A DNA stretch of 64,000 nt from contig NZ_DDHJ01000001.1 of assembly GCF_002338065.1 (NCBI RefSeq), positions 62,001-126,000 of the forward strand. The letters are read 5' to 3'. Within the stretch, counting starts at the first letter, position 1. Each line of letters starts with the position of its first letter. This stretch comes from Pseudomonas sp. UBA1879 (GTDB lineage: Bacteria; Pseudomonadota; Gammaproteobacteria; Pseudomonadales; Pseudomonadaceae). This document shows, piece after piece, positions 53,917 to 62,517 of this stretch. A model generated the notes under the pieces. It was not told the origin of the DNA. It was given only the letters and a program-made list of their open reading frames with translations, and ran no database searches. A program made the translations under genes and the position numbers.

Positions 53917-55003
53917 GGGTCTCTCCTTCGACCATCACGGCGGTGAGTGTCAGGTCGCGGTCCAGGTACACGGCGTCCGCCCAACTGCCGGGTTGCAGGC
54001 GGCCCCGATCTTCGATGCCCAGGTAGTCCGCAGGAAATTGCGACAGTCGCTGTGAGGCTTCCGCCAAGGGCAGGCCGATCTTCACCAGATTACGCAGCGC
54101 TTGATCCATGGTCAGCGTGCTGCCCGCGAGCGTGCCGTCGGGCAGGCGCACGCCGCCCAGGCATTTGGTGACGGTGTGGCTGCCTAGCTTGTATTCGCCG
54201 TCCGGCATGCCGGTGGCGGCGGTGGAATCGGTGACGCAATACAGGCAGGGGATCGAGCGCAGCGCGACGCGAATTGCGCCAGGGTGCACGTGCAGTAAAT
54301 CGGGAATCAGCTCGGCGTAGCGCGCATGGGCCAGAGCGGCGCCGACGATGCCGGGCTCGCGATGGTGCAGCGGGCTCATGGCGTTATAGAGGTGGGTGAA
54401 GCTGGTCGCACCGGCGTCAAGGGCTTTGACGCCTTCCTCGTAGCTGCCCAGGGTGTGGCCGATTTGCAGGCGCACCCCTTGGGAGGCCAGCGCCTTGATC
54501 AGCTCGACATGCCCGGCGATTTCCGGGGCAATGGTGATGACCTTGATCGGCGCCAGGCTCAGATAATGTTCGACTTCGCTCAACAGCGCCGCGTGGGCGT
54601 GGTTGGGTTGTGCGCCGAGTTTTCCGGGATTGATGTAGGGGCCTTCCAGATGCACGCCTAACACTCGGGCTGTTTCTGACGCTCGGTGCTGACAATACCC
54701 GCCCAGTTGCTCCAGAATCTGACCGATCTCGGCGGCAGGGGCGGTCATGGTTGTGGCCAGCATCGACGTGGTGCCGAAGCGCAGGTGCGTGCGGGCGATG
54801 GTCGAGAACCCCTCGGTGCCTTCCATCACGTCGTTCCCGCCGCCACCGTGGACGTGCAGGTCGATGAAGCCCGGCAAGATGTAGGGCAGGTCGTTGTCCT
54901 GAGGGTTGCAGGGCGTGCCCTGAATGCTCGTCACCCGACCGTCGCGGTGCTGCAACTGGCCGCGAACCCAGCCGTCGGCGGTGAGGATGTTGAAGTCGGA
55001 CAT
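53897..55003 (-). CDS. nagA: N-acetylglucosamine-6-phosphate deacetylase
   Basis: A 368-residue amidohydrolase that removes acetate from GlcNAc-6-P. Motifs are the metal-site DLHVHGGGGNDVMEG near residue 48, HLEGPYINPGKLGA near 120, GATSFTHLYNAMSPLHHREP near 200, and VTDSTAATGMPDG with the catalytic Asp near 258. It follows nagR by 33 bp and overlaps the deaminase gene. Confidence 0.95.
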   Translation of the reverse strand: MSDFNILTADGWVRGQLQHRDGRVTSIQGTPCNPQDNDLPYILPGFIDLHVHGGGGNDVMEGTEGFSTIARTHLRFGTTSMLATTMTAPAAEIGQILEQLGGYCQHRASETARVLGVHLEGPYINPGKLGAQPNHAHAALLSEVEHYLSLAPIKVITIAPEIAGHVELIKALASQGVRLQIGHTLGSYEEGVKALDAGATSFTHLYNAMSPLHHREPGIVGAALAHARYAELIPDLLHVHPGAIRVALRSIPCLYCVTDSTAATGMPDGEYKLGSHTVTKCLGGVRLPDGTLAGSTLTMDQALRNLVKIGLPLAEASQRLSQFPADYLGIEDRGRLQPGSWADAVYLDRDLTLTAVMVEGETLELENA

Positions 55004-55036
55004 GCAGGCTCCGTTTGGGTGTATCTGCGCGGCGCG

Positions 55037-55768
55037 TTACCGGCGCAGTTCGGCGACGAAGTCGTAGTAATCGTCGCGGCAGTAGGTGTCGGTCAGTTCG
55101 ATGGGGGTGTTGTCGGCGAGATAGCCGATCCGGGTCATCAGCAGCATGGCGGTGCCGGTTTCGATCCCGACCAGCGCAGCCATGTCTGCCGACGCGTTGA
55201 TCGCGCGGATGTGTTGCAGGGCTCGAACCACCGGACGGCCAATGGACTCCAGGTGTGCATACAGCGAATCACCGATGGCCTCCGGTTCTGGCAGCAGGGC
55301 GGCGGGCAGGGCGCTGAGTTCAACCGCCATGACGATGCCATCGGCCTTGCGCAGACGCTTGAGCCGGGCGACTTTTTCGCTTGGCGACAGGCTCAGGCGG
55401 ATCAGTTCTTCATGGGTCGGCAGGGTGATGTCGCGTTCCAGCCACTGCGAGCTGGGGGTAAAGCCTTTGAGCCGTAGCATCTCGCTGAAGCTGGAAAGGC
55501 GAGAAAGCGGCTGTTCGAGGCGCGGCGTGATGAACGTCCCCGAACCCTGACTGCGACGAATCAGCCCTTGCTCCAGCAGAACTTCCAGCGCTTTACGCGC
55601 CGTGACGCGGGAGATGCTTAAGGTTTCGCTGAGGCTGCGTTCAGACGGCAACGCCTGTTCGGCTTTCCACTGCCCCGCATGAATGGCCGCTTCCAGGTTG
55701 CGGGCCAATTGCAGGTACAGCGGCGTCGGCTGACGATCGTCGGGACGCAGGGAGAGAATCGAAATCAT
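55037..55768 (-). CDS. nagR: GntR/UTRA family repressor NagR
   Basis: A 243-residue HutC-subfamily GntR regulator. The winged helix-turn-helix (ALPSERSLSETLSISRVTAR, about 38-60) is followed by a UTRA effector domain that in NagR/DasR/YvoA binds GlcNAc-6-P or GlcN-6-P. It is first of the nag operon, and its promoter spacer contains repeated TGGTAT half-sites, so it probably represses the whole operon including itself. Confidence 0.9.
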   Translation of the reverse strand: MISILSLRPDDRQPTPLYLQLARNLEAAIHAGQWKAEQALPSERSLSETLSISRVTARKALEVLLEQGLIRRSQGSGTFITPRLEQPLSRLSSFSEMLRLKGFTPSSQWLERDITLPTHEELIRLSLSPSEKVARLKRLRKADGIVMAVELSALPAALLPEPEAIGDSLYAHLESIGRPVVRALQHIRAINASADMAALVGIETGTAMLLMTRIGYLADNTPIELTDTYCRDDYYDFVAELRR

Positions 55769-55814
55769 GAAGAAACGCCGACGTGATTGAAATTATGTCC
55801 GGAGATTGCGCCCG

Positions 55815-55855
55815 AAAGTAATACCACTTGCATACCACGTCAACGGGATTGGTAT
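55815..55855 (-). promoter_or_regulatory. nag operon promoter with NagR-like half-sites
   Basis: On the minus strand, TTGACG (55843-55838) and TACTTT (55820-55815) are spaced by 17 bp. The spacer is almost entirely the direct repeat TGGTAT-N5-TGGTAT (55837-55832 and 55826-55821), and an inverted half-site lies at 55850-55855. TGGT half-sites are typical of HutC-family NagR/DasR operators. Binding here would block RNA polymerase. Confidence 0.65.
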
Positions 55856-55932
55856 TCGAGGGTGAGGGTTTTTGGTCACAGAGTGGTGACGTTTGGTTGG
55901 GGGATGGGGGAGAGTCAGGCAAGCCAAGGTCG

Positions 55933-56175
55933 CCGGGTTTGCTGCCGCTGTGCGACAGATCGCTGCCGTCGTGCCTCCGGCGTCTCCCACGGCCTTCGGC
56001 CAGAGGCGGTGCGGTGCGTGCCTGACAACACGCAAGCTGCTTTTGATTCTGGCCGAAGGCCGTAGGAGCAAGCTTGCTCGCGATCTGGCGCGAAGCGGCA
56101 GCAAAACCTCTGCAACGCGGTACATCTGATACAACCGAGGCGTCCGGTTTTGCTGCCGCTTCGGTCGAGCGCGAC
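55933..56175. repeat. REP-like inverted element with an extra half copy
   Basis: GGGTTTGCTGCCGCTGTGCG (from 55935) has an inverted partner ending GCGAAGCGGCAGCAAAACC at about 56108. Inside are a GGCCTTCGGCCAGA and TCTGGCCGAAGGCC pair and a TAGGAGCAAGCTTGCTCGCG REP. A third partial copy (GGTTTTGCTGCCGCTTCGGT) follows at 56142. The remaining parts of the 519-bp gap between nagR and the L,D-transpeptidase gene hold the nag promoter and nothing else I can support. Confidence 0.7.
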
Positions 56176-56287
56176 CCTGGGCCGATCGTCGGCAACGTGG
56201 AGCGCCACCCCGGCGACTCCTACGCCCTCCGGGCAGAAGCCGTACGCGGCGAGAATGGCAGGGGGCGACAACTGGTATCCAAGTGGC

Positions 56288-56851
56288 CTATGGCCGGATC
56301 TCGATCATCGTGCCGTCTTTTACCAAGTCCCACACTTCGCGAATGTCGCTGTTTTTCATGGCGATGCAGCCGTTGGTCCAGTCCAGCGTGTGGAAGTACC
56401 ACTCCGGGTATTCTTCGTTGATTGGCGTGCCATGAATCATGATCATGCTGCCCGGTTTGACGCCTTCACGGCGGGCGCGGGCGGCATCGGCGATGTTGGG
56501 GTAGGAAATGTGCATCGAGAGATTGAAGGCGTCGCTGGTCTTGCGCCAGTCGAGCCAGTAGAAACCTTCTGGCGTGCGTTGGTCACCCTCTTGCAGCTTC
56601 GGGCCTTTTGGCGCTTTGCCCAGCGAGATGCGGTAGGTTTTCAGCGCCTCGCCCTGGCTCATCAACTGCAACTGATGCGCCGACTTGAGGACCAGCACTT
56701 TATCGATGGTGCGGTGGCTGATGTCTTGCGTGTCCACCACCTTACCGTCGACGAATTTCTGCTCGCTGCCCTTGGGCACGATGGTTTGAGTGAACGCGGC
56801 CTGGGCAAGTGGAACGACCGACAGGCATAGAACAGCGAGCAACCAACGCAT
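56288..56851 (-). CDS. L,D-transpeptidase (YkuD) family protein
   Basis: A 187-residue periplasmic protein. It has a Sec signal peptide (LLAVLCLSVVPLAQA) and a YkuD domain from about residue 50, with IMIHGTPINE and the nucleophile segment TLDWTNGCIAMKNSDI (catalytic Cys and upstream His). It resembles the YafK-like/ErfK group that makes or edits peptidoglycan cross-links or attaches proteins. The start is Met 56851, just before the signal peptide; the open frame further upstream is not conserved-looking. Confidence 0.88.
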   Translation of the reverse strand: MRWLLAVLCLSVVPLAQAAFTQTIVPKGSEQKFVDGKVVDTQDISHRTIDKVLVLKSAHQLQLMSQGEALKTYRISLGKAPKGPKLQEGDQRTPEGFYWLDWRKTSDAFNLSMHISYPNIADAARARREGVKPGSMIMIHGTPINEEYPEWYFHTLDWTNGCIAMKNSDIREVWDLVKDGTMIEIRP

Positions 56852-56901
56852 TTTCAACGGTAATCCCTGTACCCGGCGCCGCCATGGCGCGGGCCTTCTG
56901 G

Positions 56902-57453
56902 TCAAGTAGTTTTGAGAGGGGGCACGACAGTAAGACAATCGGTATGCACCGGGAATTCTTGATGCCGCCGGTCCGCAAAAAAGCATTCCAGGGTCCGTCG
57001 GACGGTGTTGAACGCCAGCTCCGACCACGGGATATCGGCCTCGTCGAACAGCTTCACCTCAAGGCTTTCGACCCCGGCTGCGAAGTCCGCGCTGGCCATG
57101 TTGGCCCGGTAGAAAACGTGCACCTGACTGATGTGTGGCACGTCGATCATGGCGTACAAGTGCAAGTCTTCCAGAGCCGCGCAAGCCTCTTCCACGGTCT
57201 CCCGCCGCGCCGCCTGCTCGACGCTTTCGCCGTTCTCCATGAAACCGGCCGGCAGCGTCCAGTACCCCAGCCGCGGCTCGATGGCGCGTCGGCACAGCAG
57301 CACCTTGCCCTCCCAGATCGGCAGCACCCCGGCAACGATGTTCGGGTTCTGATAATGAATGGTGTGGCAGTGGTCGCAGACGTAACGCAGGCGGGTATCG
57401 CCTTCGGGGATACGTTGGGTGACCTGTTCGCCGCAGTGGCTGCAGAATTTCAT
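56902..57453 (-). CDS. Nudix hydrolase with N-terminal zinc ribbon
   Basis: A 183-residue protein. Cys4, Cys7, Cys26 and Cys29 (FCSHCGEQ and YVCDHCHTIHYQNP) form a zinc ribbon like that of NudC NADH pyrophosphatases. The Nudix box lies at about 70-92 (GFMENGESVEQAARRETVEE then ACA), with the usual Gly of REXXEEXG replaced by Cys. All metal-binding Glu residues remain. The substrate is unknown, possibly an ADP-ribose or dinucleotide. Confidence 0.88.
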   Translation of the reverse strand: MKFCSHCGEQVTQRIPEGDTRLRYVCDHCHTIHYQNPNIVAGVLPIWEGKVLLCRRAIEPRLGYWTLPAGFMENGESVEQAARRETVEEACAALEDLHLYAMIDVPHISQVHVFYRANMASADFAAGVESLEVKLFDEADIPWSELAFNTVRRTLECFFADRRHQEFPVHTDCLTVVPPLKTT

Positions 57454-57612
57454 GATCGAATCGGGTTCCTGAAGTCAGCGGCTATCTTGGCGTGTGGCGC
57501 GGGTGGTCGGCAAGCGGTGTCTCGTTTCTGGCGCGCGGGTTGTCGCCCATGGGGTTGGGCGTGTCGGCGGTTTGGTGCATGATGCGGGTCAGGCCACCGA
57601 CCGAGAATTTCC

Positions 57613-58224
57613 ATGCTGGACGAGCTTGTTCGCCGTATGAGCAGTCACACGCCGCAGTCGCTGGAGACCAATGCCCGCTTCTCCGAGGCCGCGGTGCTCA
57701 TGCCCATCACCCGCAGCGACGAGCCGGAACTGGTGTTGACCCTGCGCGCCAGCGGTCTCTCGACCCATGGCGGCGAGGTGGCGTTTCCCGGTGGGCGAAG
57801 GGACCCCGAAGACCCTGATCTGGTGTTCACCGCCCTGCGCGAAGCCGAGGAGGAGATCGGCTTGCCGCCGGGGCTCGTTGAAGTCGTCGGACCGCTGAGC
57901 CCGCTGATTTCGAAGCACGGGCTCAAAGTGACGCCTTATGTTGGAATCATCCCCGATTACGTCGAATACAAGCCCAATGATGGCGAGATCGCGGCCGTTT
58001 TCAGTGTGCCGCTGGAGTTTTTCCGCCAAGACGCCCGCGAACACACGCACCGCATCGATTATCAAGGCCGTAGTTGGTACGTGCCGAGCTATCGATTCGG
58101 CGAGTACAAGATTTGGGGCTTGAGCGCGATCATGATCGTGGAGCTGATGAATGTGCTGTTCGACAGCCAGATCAGCCTGCACCATCCGCCTCAGCGTTCG
58201 TCGAGGTTACCGCTGAAATCCTGA
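57613..58224 (+). CDS. CoA pyrophosphatase-type Nudix hydrolase
   Basis: A 203-residue Nudix enzyme of the NUDT7/YeaB type. The Nudix box GRRDPEDPDLVFTALREAEE followed by EIGLP is complete, and the UPF0035-like segment GLSTHGGEVAFPGG precedes it, as in CoA pyrophosphatases. It probably cleaves CoA or oxidised CoA to phosphopantetheine and 3',5'-ADP. It is divergent from the other Nudix gene. Confidence 0.88.
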   Translation: MLDELVRRMSSHTPQSLETNARFSEAAVLMPITRSDEPELVLTLRASGLSTHGGEVAFPGGRRDPEDPDLVFTALREAEEEIGLPPGLVEVVGPLSPLISKHGLKVTPYVGIIPDYVEYKPNDGEIAAVFSVPLEFFRQDAREHTHRIDYQGRSWYVPSYRFGEYKIWGLSAIMIVELMNVLFDSQISLHHPPQRSSRLPLKS

Positions 58225-58296
58225 GTCACCCGTTTCGCCCACTGTGAGCCGCGCGCTCGACCCACGGCCGCAGAGCCGAGTCATGAGGAAGACACC

Positions 58297-58821
58297 ATGA
58301 AATACCGCCTGGGCGATGCCCGCGTCGAAGCCCACCCGCAGAGCTGGATTGCGCCGACCGCTACCTTGATCGGCAACGTCCGTTTGCAGGCCAATGCCAG
58401 CGTCTGGTTCGGTGCGGTGCTGCGGGGCGACAACGAGTTGATCGACATCGGCGAGAACAGCAACGTACAGGATGGCACCGTGATGCACACCGACATGGGC
58501 TCGCCGCTGACCATCGGCAAAAACGTGACCATCGGCCATAACGTCATGCTCCACGGCTGCACGGTGGACGACAACACGCTGATCGGCATCAATTCGGTCA
58601 TCCTCAACGGTGCGAAGATTGGCAAGCACTGCATCATCGGCGCCAATTCGTTGATCGGCGAAGGCAAGGTGATCCCCGACGGCTCGCTGGTCATGGGCTC
58701 TCCGGGCCGGGTCGTGCGGGAACTGACCGAGGCGCAGAAGAAAATGCTCGAAGCCAGCGCCGCGCACTACGTTCACAACGCCCAGCGTTACGCCCGTGAC
58801 CTGGCGCCGCAGGAAGACTGA
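58297..58821 (+). CDS. Gamma carbonic anhydrase family protein (YrdA-like)
   Basis: A 174-residue left-handed beta-helix protein with hexapeptide repeats (ATLIGNVRLQANASVWFGAV, NSNVQDGTVMHTDMG, IGHNVMLHGCTV). The three Zn-ligand histidines are present (MHTDMG, IGHNVMLHG). Whether it has carbonic anhydrase activity is uncertain, as for most YrdA/CaiE-like proteins. It overlaps the next gene by one base. Confidence 0.9.
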   Translation: MKYRLGDARVEAHPQSWIAPTATLIGNVRLQANASVWFGAVLRGDNELIDIGENSNVQDGTVMHTDMGSPLTIGKNVTIGHNVMLHGCTVDDNTLIGINSVILNGAKIGKHCIIGANSLIGEGKVIPDGSLVMGSPGRVVRELTEAQKKMLEASAAHYVHNAQRYARDLAPQED

Positions 58822-59039
58822 TGAGCGCCGATCTGCCCCCTCATGAAAAACCGGTTCGCTCGCCATGTGTAAGCATCTGTGCGCTTGATGATGCAGATAT
58901 CTGCGTCGGCTGCCAGCGCACGGTCCAGGAAATCACTGGCTGGAGCCGAATGAGCAACGACGAACGACGTGCCGTATTGGTGCTGTGCGACGAACGCGCG
59001 CGGGCGGGTGGGGCGATGTTTTCGGTAGGCCAGGCTTAG
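58821..59039 (+). CDS. DUF1289 domain protein
   Basis: A 72-residue Cys-rich protein: SPCVSICALDDADICVGCQR, then TVQEITGWSRMSNDERRAVL, the signature of the DUF1289 family. The four cysteines could bind Zn or an Fe-S cluster. It is coupled to the upstream gene (TGATG overlap). Function unknown. Confidence 0.87.
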   Translation: MSADLPPHEKPVRSPCVSICALDDADICVGCQRTVQEITGWSRMSNDERRAVLVLCDERARAGGAMFSVGQA

Positions 59040-59050
59040 CATGTTCTTTT

Positions 59051-59350
59051 GTGAGAGCCGACTTGCTGGCGAATGCGATGGGTCACATATGAATAAGTCG
59101 TCTGACACCATGCCTTCGCCAGCAAGCCGGCTCCCACGGATACAACGTCGGTGCAGATTTTATGACCTAGGCATGACCCTTGTGAGAGCGGACTTGCTGG
59201 CGAATGCGATGGGTCAGATATGGAAGAAGTCGTCTTACACCATGCGTTCGCCAGCAAGCCGGCTCCCACGGATACAACGTCGGGGCAGATTTTATGACCT
59301 AGGCATGACCCTTGTGGGAGCCGGCTTGCTGGCGAATGCGGTTTGCCAGC
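59051..59350. repeat. Tandem REPIN array (about 131-bp period)
   Basis: Units start at 59051, 59182 and 59314. Each opens GTGAGAGCCGACTTGCTGGC (with variants), contains an inverted GCCAGCAAGCCGGCTCCCAC about 75 bases on, and is joined by the identical spacer block GGATACAACGTCGG, TTTTATGACCTAGGCATGAC and CCTTGTG. The first two units are complete; the third has the left REP and a degenerate right part. It fills most of the 470-bp gap before purT, in which I see no gene. Confidence 0.88.
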
Positions 59351-59509
59351 GAGCATAGAATCTCCCACAACGATCATCTTCACCCTTGCATCATCCGTCA
59401 CCCGCCGCACCCCATCCCCCGGCCTTCATGGTAAATTGCGCGCCTTTCTCCCCTGCGGTTGCTCGCACATGGCGGGCTGCCCTCGATATCTGCTCCACGA
59501 GGACCTGAG

Positions 59510-60691
59510 ATGACTCAAATCGGAACTCCACTGTCGCCGACCGCGACCCGCGTTTTGCTCTGCGGTTGCGGCGAGCTTGGCAAGGAAGTGGTGATCGAAC
59601 TGCAACGCTTGGGCGTTGAAGTGATTGCCGTCGACCGTTACGCCAACGCTCCGGCCATGCAGGTCGCGCACCGCAGCCATGTGATCAACATGCTCGACGG
59701 CGCCGCACTGCGGGCTGTGATCGAAGCGGAGAAACCGCATTACATCGTCCCGGAAATCGAGGCCATTGCGACCGCCACGCTGGTCGAGCTGGAAGCCGAA
59801 GGCTTCACCGTGATCCCCACCGCACGCGCCACGCAACTGACCATGAACCGCGAAGGCATCCGCCGTCTGGCTGCTGAAGAACTTGACCTGCCGACCTCGC
59901 CGTATCACTTTGCCGACACCTTCGAAGACTACAAAAAGGCTGTCGAAGACCTGGGCTTCCCGTGTGTCGTCAAGCCGGTCATGAGTTCGTCGGGCAAAGG
60001 CCAGAGCCTGCTGAAAACCGAGGCTGACGTGCAGAAGGCCTGGGACTACGCCCAGGAGGGCGGTCGCGCAGGCAAGGGTCGGGTGATCATCGAAGGCTTC
60101 ATCGACTTCGATTACGAAATCACCCTGCTGACCGTGCGTCACGTTGGCGGCACCACCTTCTGTGCGCCGGTCGGCCATCGTCAGGAGAAGGGCGACTATC
60201 AGGAATCCTGGCAGCCCCAGGCCATGAGCCCGGCGGCATTGGCAGAGTCCGAGCGCGTGGCCAAGGCCGTGACAGAGGCGCTGGGCGGCCGCGGGCTGTT
60301 TGGCGTCGAGCTGTTCATCAAGGGCGATCAGGTGTGGTTCAGCGAAGTTTCCCCGCGCCCCCATGACACCGGTCTGGTCACGCTGATTTCTCAGGACCTG
60401 TCGCAATTCGCGCTGCACGCCCGCGCCATCCTCGGCCTGCCGATCCCGTTGATTCGTCAGTTCGGCCCTTCGGCCTCGGCCGTGATTCTGGTGGAAGGCC
60501 AATCGACCCAGACCGCATTCGCCAATCTGGAACAGGCACTGAGCGAGCCAGACACCGCGCTGCGCCTGTTCGGCAAGCCGGAAGTCAACGGCCAGCGCCG
60601 CATGGGCGTGGCGTTGGCACGTGACGAGTCCATCGAAGCCGCACGCCGCAAGGCGACCCGCGCGTCGATGGCAGTGAAGGTACAGCTGTAA
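59510..60691 (+). CDS. purT: Formate-dependent phosphoribosylglycinamide formyltransferase
   Basis: A 393-residue ATP-grasp enzyme that makes FGAR from GAR, formate and ATP, an alternative to PurN. Motifs are LCGCGELGKEVVIELQRLG (N-terminal GAR fold), VVKPVMSSSGKGQS (ATP P-loop-like) and SEVSPRPHDTGLVTL (metal/ATP). The start is ATG 59510 with GAGGA upstream; an in-frame Met at 59459 lies before this. Confidence 0.97.
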   Translation: MTQIGTPLSPTATRVLLCGCGELGKEVVIELQRLGVEVIAVDRYANAPAMQVAHRSHVINMLDGAALRAVIEAEKPHYIVPEIEAIATATLVELEAEGFTVIPTARATQLTMNREGIRRLAAEELDLPTSPYHFADTFEDYKKAVEDLGFPCVVKPVMSSSGKGQSLLKTEADVQKAWDYAQEGGRAGKGRVIIEGFIDFDYEITLLTVRHVGGTTFCAPVGHRQEKGDYQESWQPQAMSPAALAESERVAKAVTEALGGRGLFGVELFIKGDQVWFSEVSPRPHDTGLVTLISQDLSQFALHARAILGLPIPLIRQFGPSASAVILVEGQSTQTAFANLEQALSEPDTALRLFGKPEVNGQRRMGVALARDESIEAARRKATRASMAVKVQL

Positions 60692-60704
60692 CATCCCCAC
60701 AACC

Positions 60705-60735
60705 AAAAACGGCGCCCTCAGAGGCGCCGTTTTTG
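60705..60735. terminator. Intrinsic terminator after purT
   Basis: AAAAACGGCGCC and GGCGCCGTTTTT form a 12-bp stem around CTCAGA with T and A tracts on both strands. It serves purT and possibly the converging MFS gene. Confidence 0.92.
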
Positions 60736-60772
60736 TTTGTGCTGCAACTGATTCAGGCCTACTGCGCACTCT

Positions 60773-60862
60773 TGTAGGAGTGAGCTTGCTCGCGATAGCG
60801 GCGTGTCTGAGAGGATGGAGATGTCTTAGCCAACGCCATCGCGAGCAAGCTCACCCCTACAG
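60773..60862. repeat. REP palindrome pair
   Basis: TGTAGGAGTGAGCTTGCTCG and the inverse CGAGCAAGCTCACCCCTACA enclose about 50 bases between purT and the MFS permease gene. Confidence 0.85.
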
Positions 60863-60897
60863 AGGGGTCGTGACCCGGCAGGGATACGCCCCAGGCA

Positions 60898-62241
60898 CTA
60901 CCTGACCGTATCCAGATCCGCATGCCGGGTTTCTTTCAAACACAACACCGCAATCAGACTCAACAGCGCCGCCGCCGACACATACCCGCCGACCCAACTC
61001 AGGCCGCCCATTTCCACCAATTGTTGCGCGAAGAACGGCGCCACCGAGGCGCCGACGATGCCGCCAATGTTGTAGGCCGCCGACGCGCCGGTGTAACGCA
61101 CCCGTGTGGGAAAGAGCTCAGGCAGCATTGCCCCCATCGGGGCGAAGGTCACGCCCATCAGGAACAGCTCGATGGAGAGGAACAGCGTCACTGCCCACGT
61201 GGTGCCGTGGGTCAGCAACGGCTGCATCAGAAAGCCTGAGAGAATCGCCAGCACGCCGCCGATGATCAACACCGGTTTGCGCCCGAAACGGTCGCTGGCC
61301 CAGGCGGACAGCGGCGTGGCCAACGCCATGAACAGCACTGCGAAACACAGCATGGCCAGGAACGATTCGCGGCTGTAGCCCAAGGATTTGACCCCGTAGC
61401 TCAGCGAGAACACCGTCGAGATGTAGAACAGCGCGTAGCACACCACCATCGACGCCGCGCCCAGCAGCATCGGTGCCCAATATTGCGCGAACAGCTCGGC
61501 AATCGGCATTTTCAGGCGTTCGTGACGCGCAATGGCCTTGGCGAAAATCGGTGTTTCTTCAAGCTTCAAGCGCACATAGAGGCCGATCACCACCAGCACA
61601 GCGCTGAGCAGGAACGGGATGCGCCAGCCCCAGGAGCGGAATTGCTCGTCGTCCAAGGTCACGGCCAGCGTCAGAAACAGCCCGTTGGCGGCGAGGAAGC
61701 CAATTGAAGGCCCAAGTTGCGGGAACATGCCGAACCACGCCCGCTTGCCTTTCGGCGCATTCTCGGTGGCCAGCAACGCCGCGCCGCCCCATTCGCCACC
61801 CAGCCCAAGCCCCTGACCGAAGCGCAACACGCACAACAGAATCGGCGCCCATGAACCGATGGCCGCGTAACCCGGCAACACGCCGATCAGCGTGGTGCAG
61901 ATGCCCATCAGCAGCAGCGAAGCGACCAGTGTGGACTTGCGACCGATGCGGTCGCCAAAGTGACCAAACAGTAGCGAACCCAACGGACGCGCGAGAAAGG
62001 CGATGCCGAAGGTCAGAAAGGCCGACAGCATCTGTGCGGTGCTGGACGTCTGCGGGAAGAACACCGGGCCGATCACCAGCGCAGCGGCGGTGGCGTACAC
62101 GTAGAAATCGTAGAACTCGATGGCAGTGCCGATGAAGCTGGCCGTGGCCACGCGGGCCGCGGAATTGGCCGGAGGTGCGGCGGTTTCGTCGCTCGGCGGG
62201 TAAGTGGAGGTGCTGGTCATTGGGGTGTCCCTGGCAGTCAT
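60898..62241 (-). CDS. MFS permease of the metabolite:H+ symporter (MHS) family
   Basis: A 447-residue, 12-TM transporter of the ShiA/KgtP/ProP group. The MHS signature is clear: ASFIGTAIEFYDFYVYATAA in TM1, GHFGDRIGRKSTL (loop 2-3), and LGLGGEWGGAALLATENAP in TM4-5. Substrates of relatives include shikimate, alpha-ketoglutarate and other organic acids; this one is unassigned. The start may be Met 62241 or Met 62220 (MTSTSTYPP); both have plausible ribosome-binding sites. Confidence 0.9.
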   Translation of the reverse strand: MTARDTPMTSTSTYPPSDETAAPPANSAARVATASFIGTAIEFYDFYVYATAAALVIGPVFFPQTSSTAQMLSAFLTFGIAFLARPLGSLLFGHFGDRIGRKSTLVASLLLMGICTTLIGVLPGYAAIGSWAPILLCVLRFGQGLGLGGEWGGAALLATENAPKGKRAWFGMFPQLGPSIGFLAANGLFLTLAVTLDDEQFRSWGWRIPFLLSAVLVVIGLYVRLKLEETPIFAKAIARHERLKMPIAELFAQYWAPMLLGAASMVVCYALFYISTVFSLSYGVKSLGYSRESFLAMLCFAVLFMALATPLSAWASDRFGRKPVLIIGGVLAILSGFLMQPLLTHGTTWAVTLFLSIELFLMGVTFAPMGAMLPELFPTRVRYTGASAAYNIGGIVGASVAPFFAQQLVEMGGLSWVGGYVSAAALLSLIAVLCLKETRHADLDTVR

Positions 62242-62517
62242 GTCACCTCTCAGCGGGGGACGAAGCGTCCTGCGCGCGCTGGGGCAAACGTTAATTGTTG
62301 TGGGTGCAGCGCTGAACAGACTAGCCCGGATCCGGGCAAGGGCGTTGACTCAGGGTGAGAGCGGGCGCCAGGGAGGTGCGTGATGAGGTCAGGCTGAGTG
62401 ACTGGCCGACTCACGCATCGTGCGGGTAGCACGCGGGTCGGCGGGGCTGGGTAAGCGGCTCGATTATAGGAAGGGGTTCAGCGCGGAAACAAGTGTTTCA
62501 GAGATGCCGCGTGCGCT

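Noticed and set aside
59051..59350. CRISPR array (regular repeats with 131-bp period)
   Set aside because: Units are long, internally palindromic REPINs and the spacers are near identical. There are no cas genes.
59041..59410. Frames of about 105-124 codons on both strands in the REPIN array, looking like a repeat protein
   Set aside because: The peptide repeats (e.g. SPASRLP units) are translations of REP palindromes; there is no ribosome-binding site.
62242..62517. Hidden gene or RNA in the gap between the MHS permease and CNNM genes
   Set aside because: Short frames only, no terminator-bounded structure and no conserved-looking motif.
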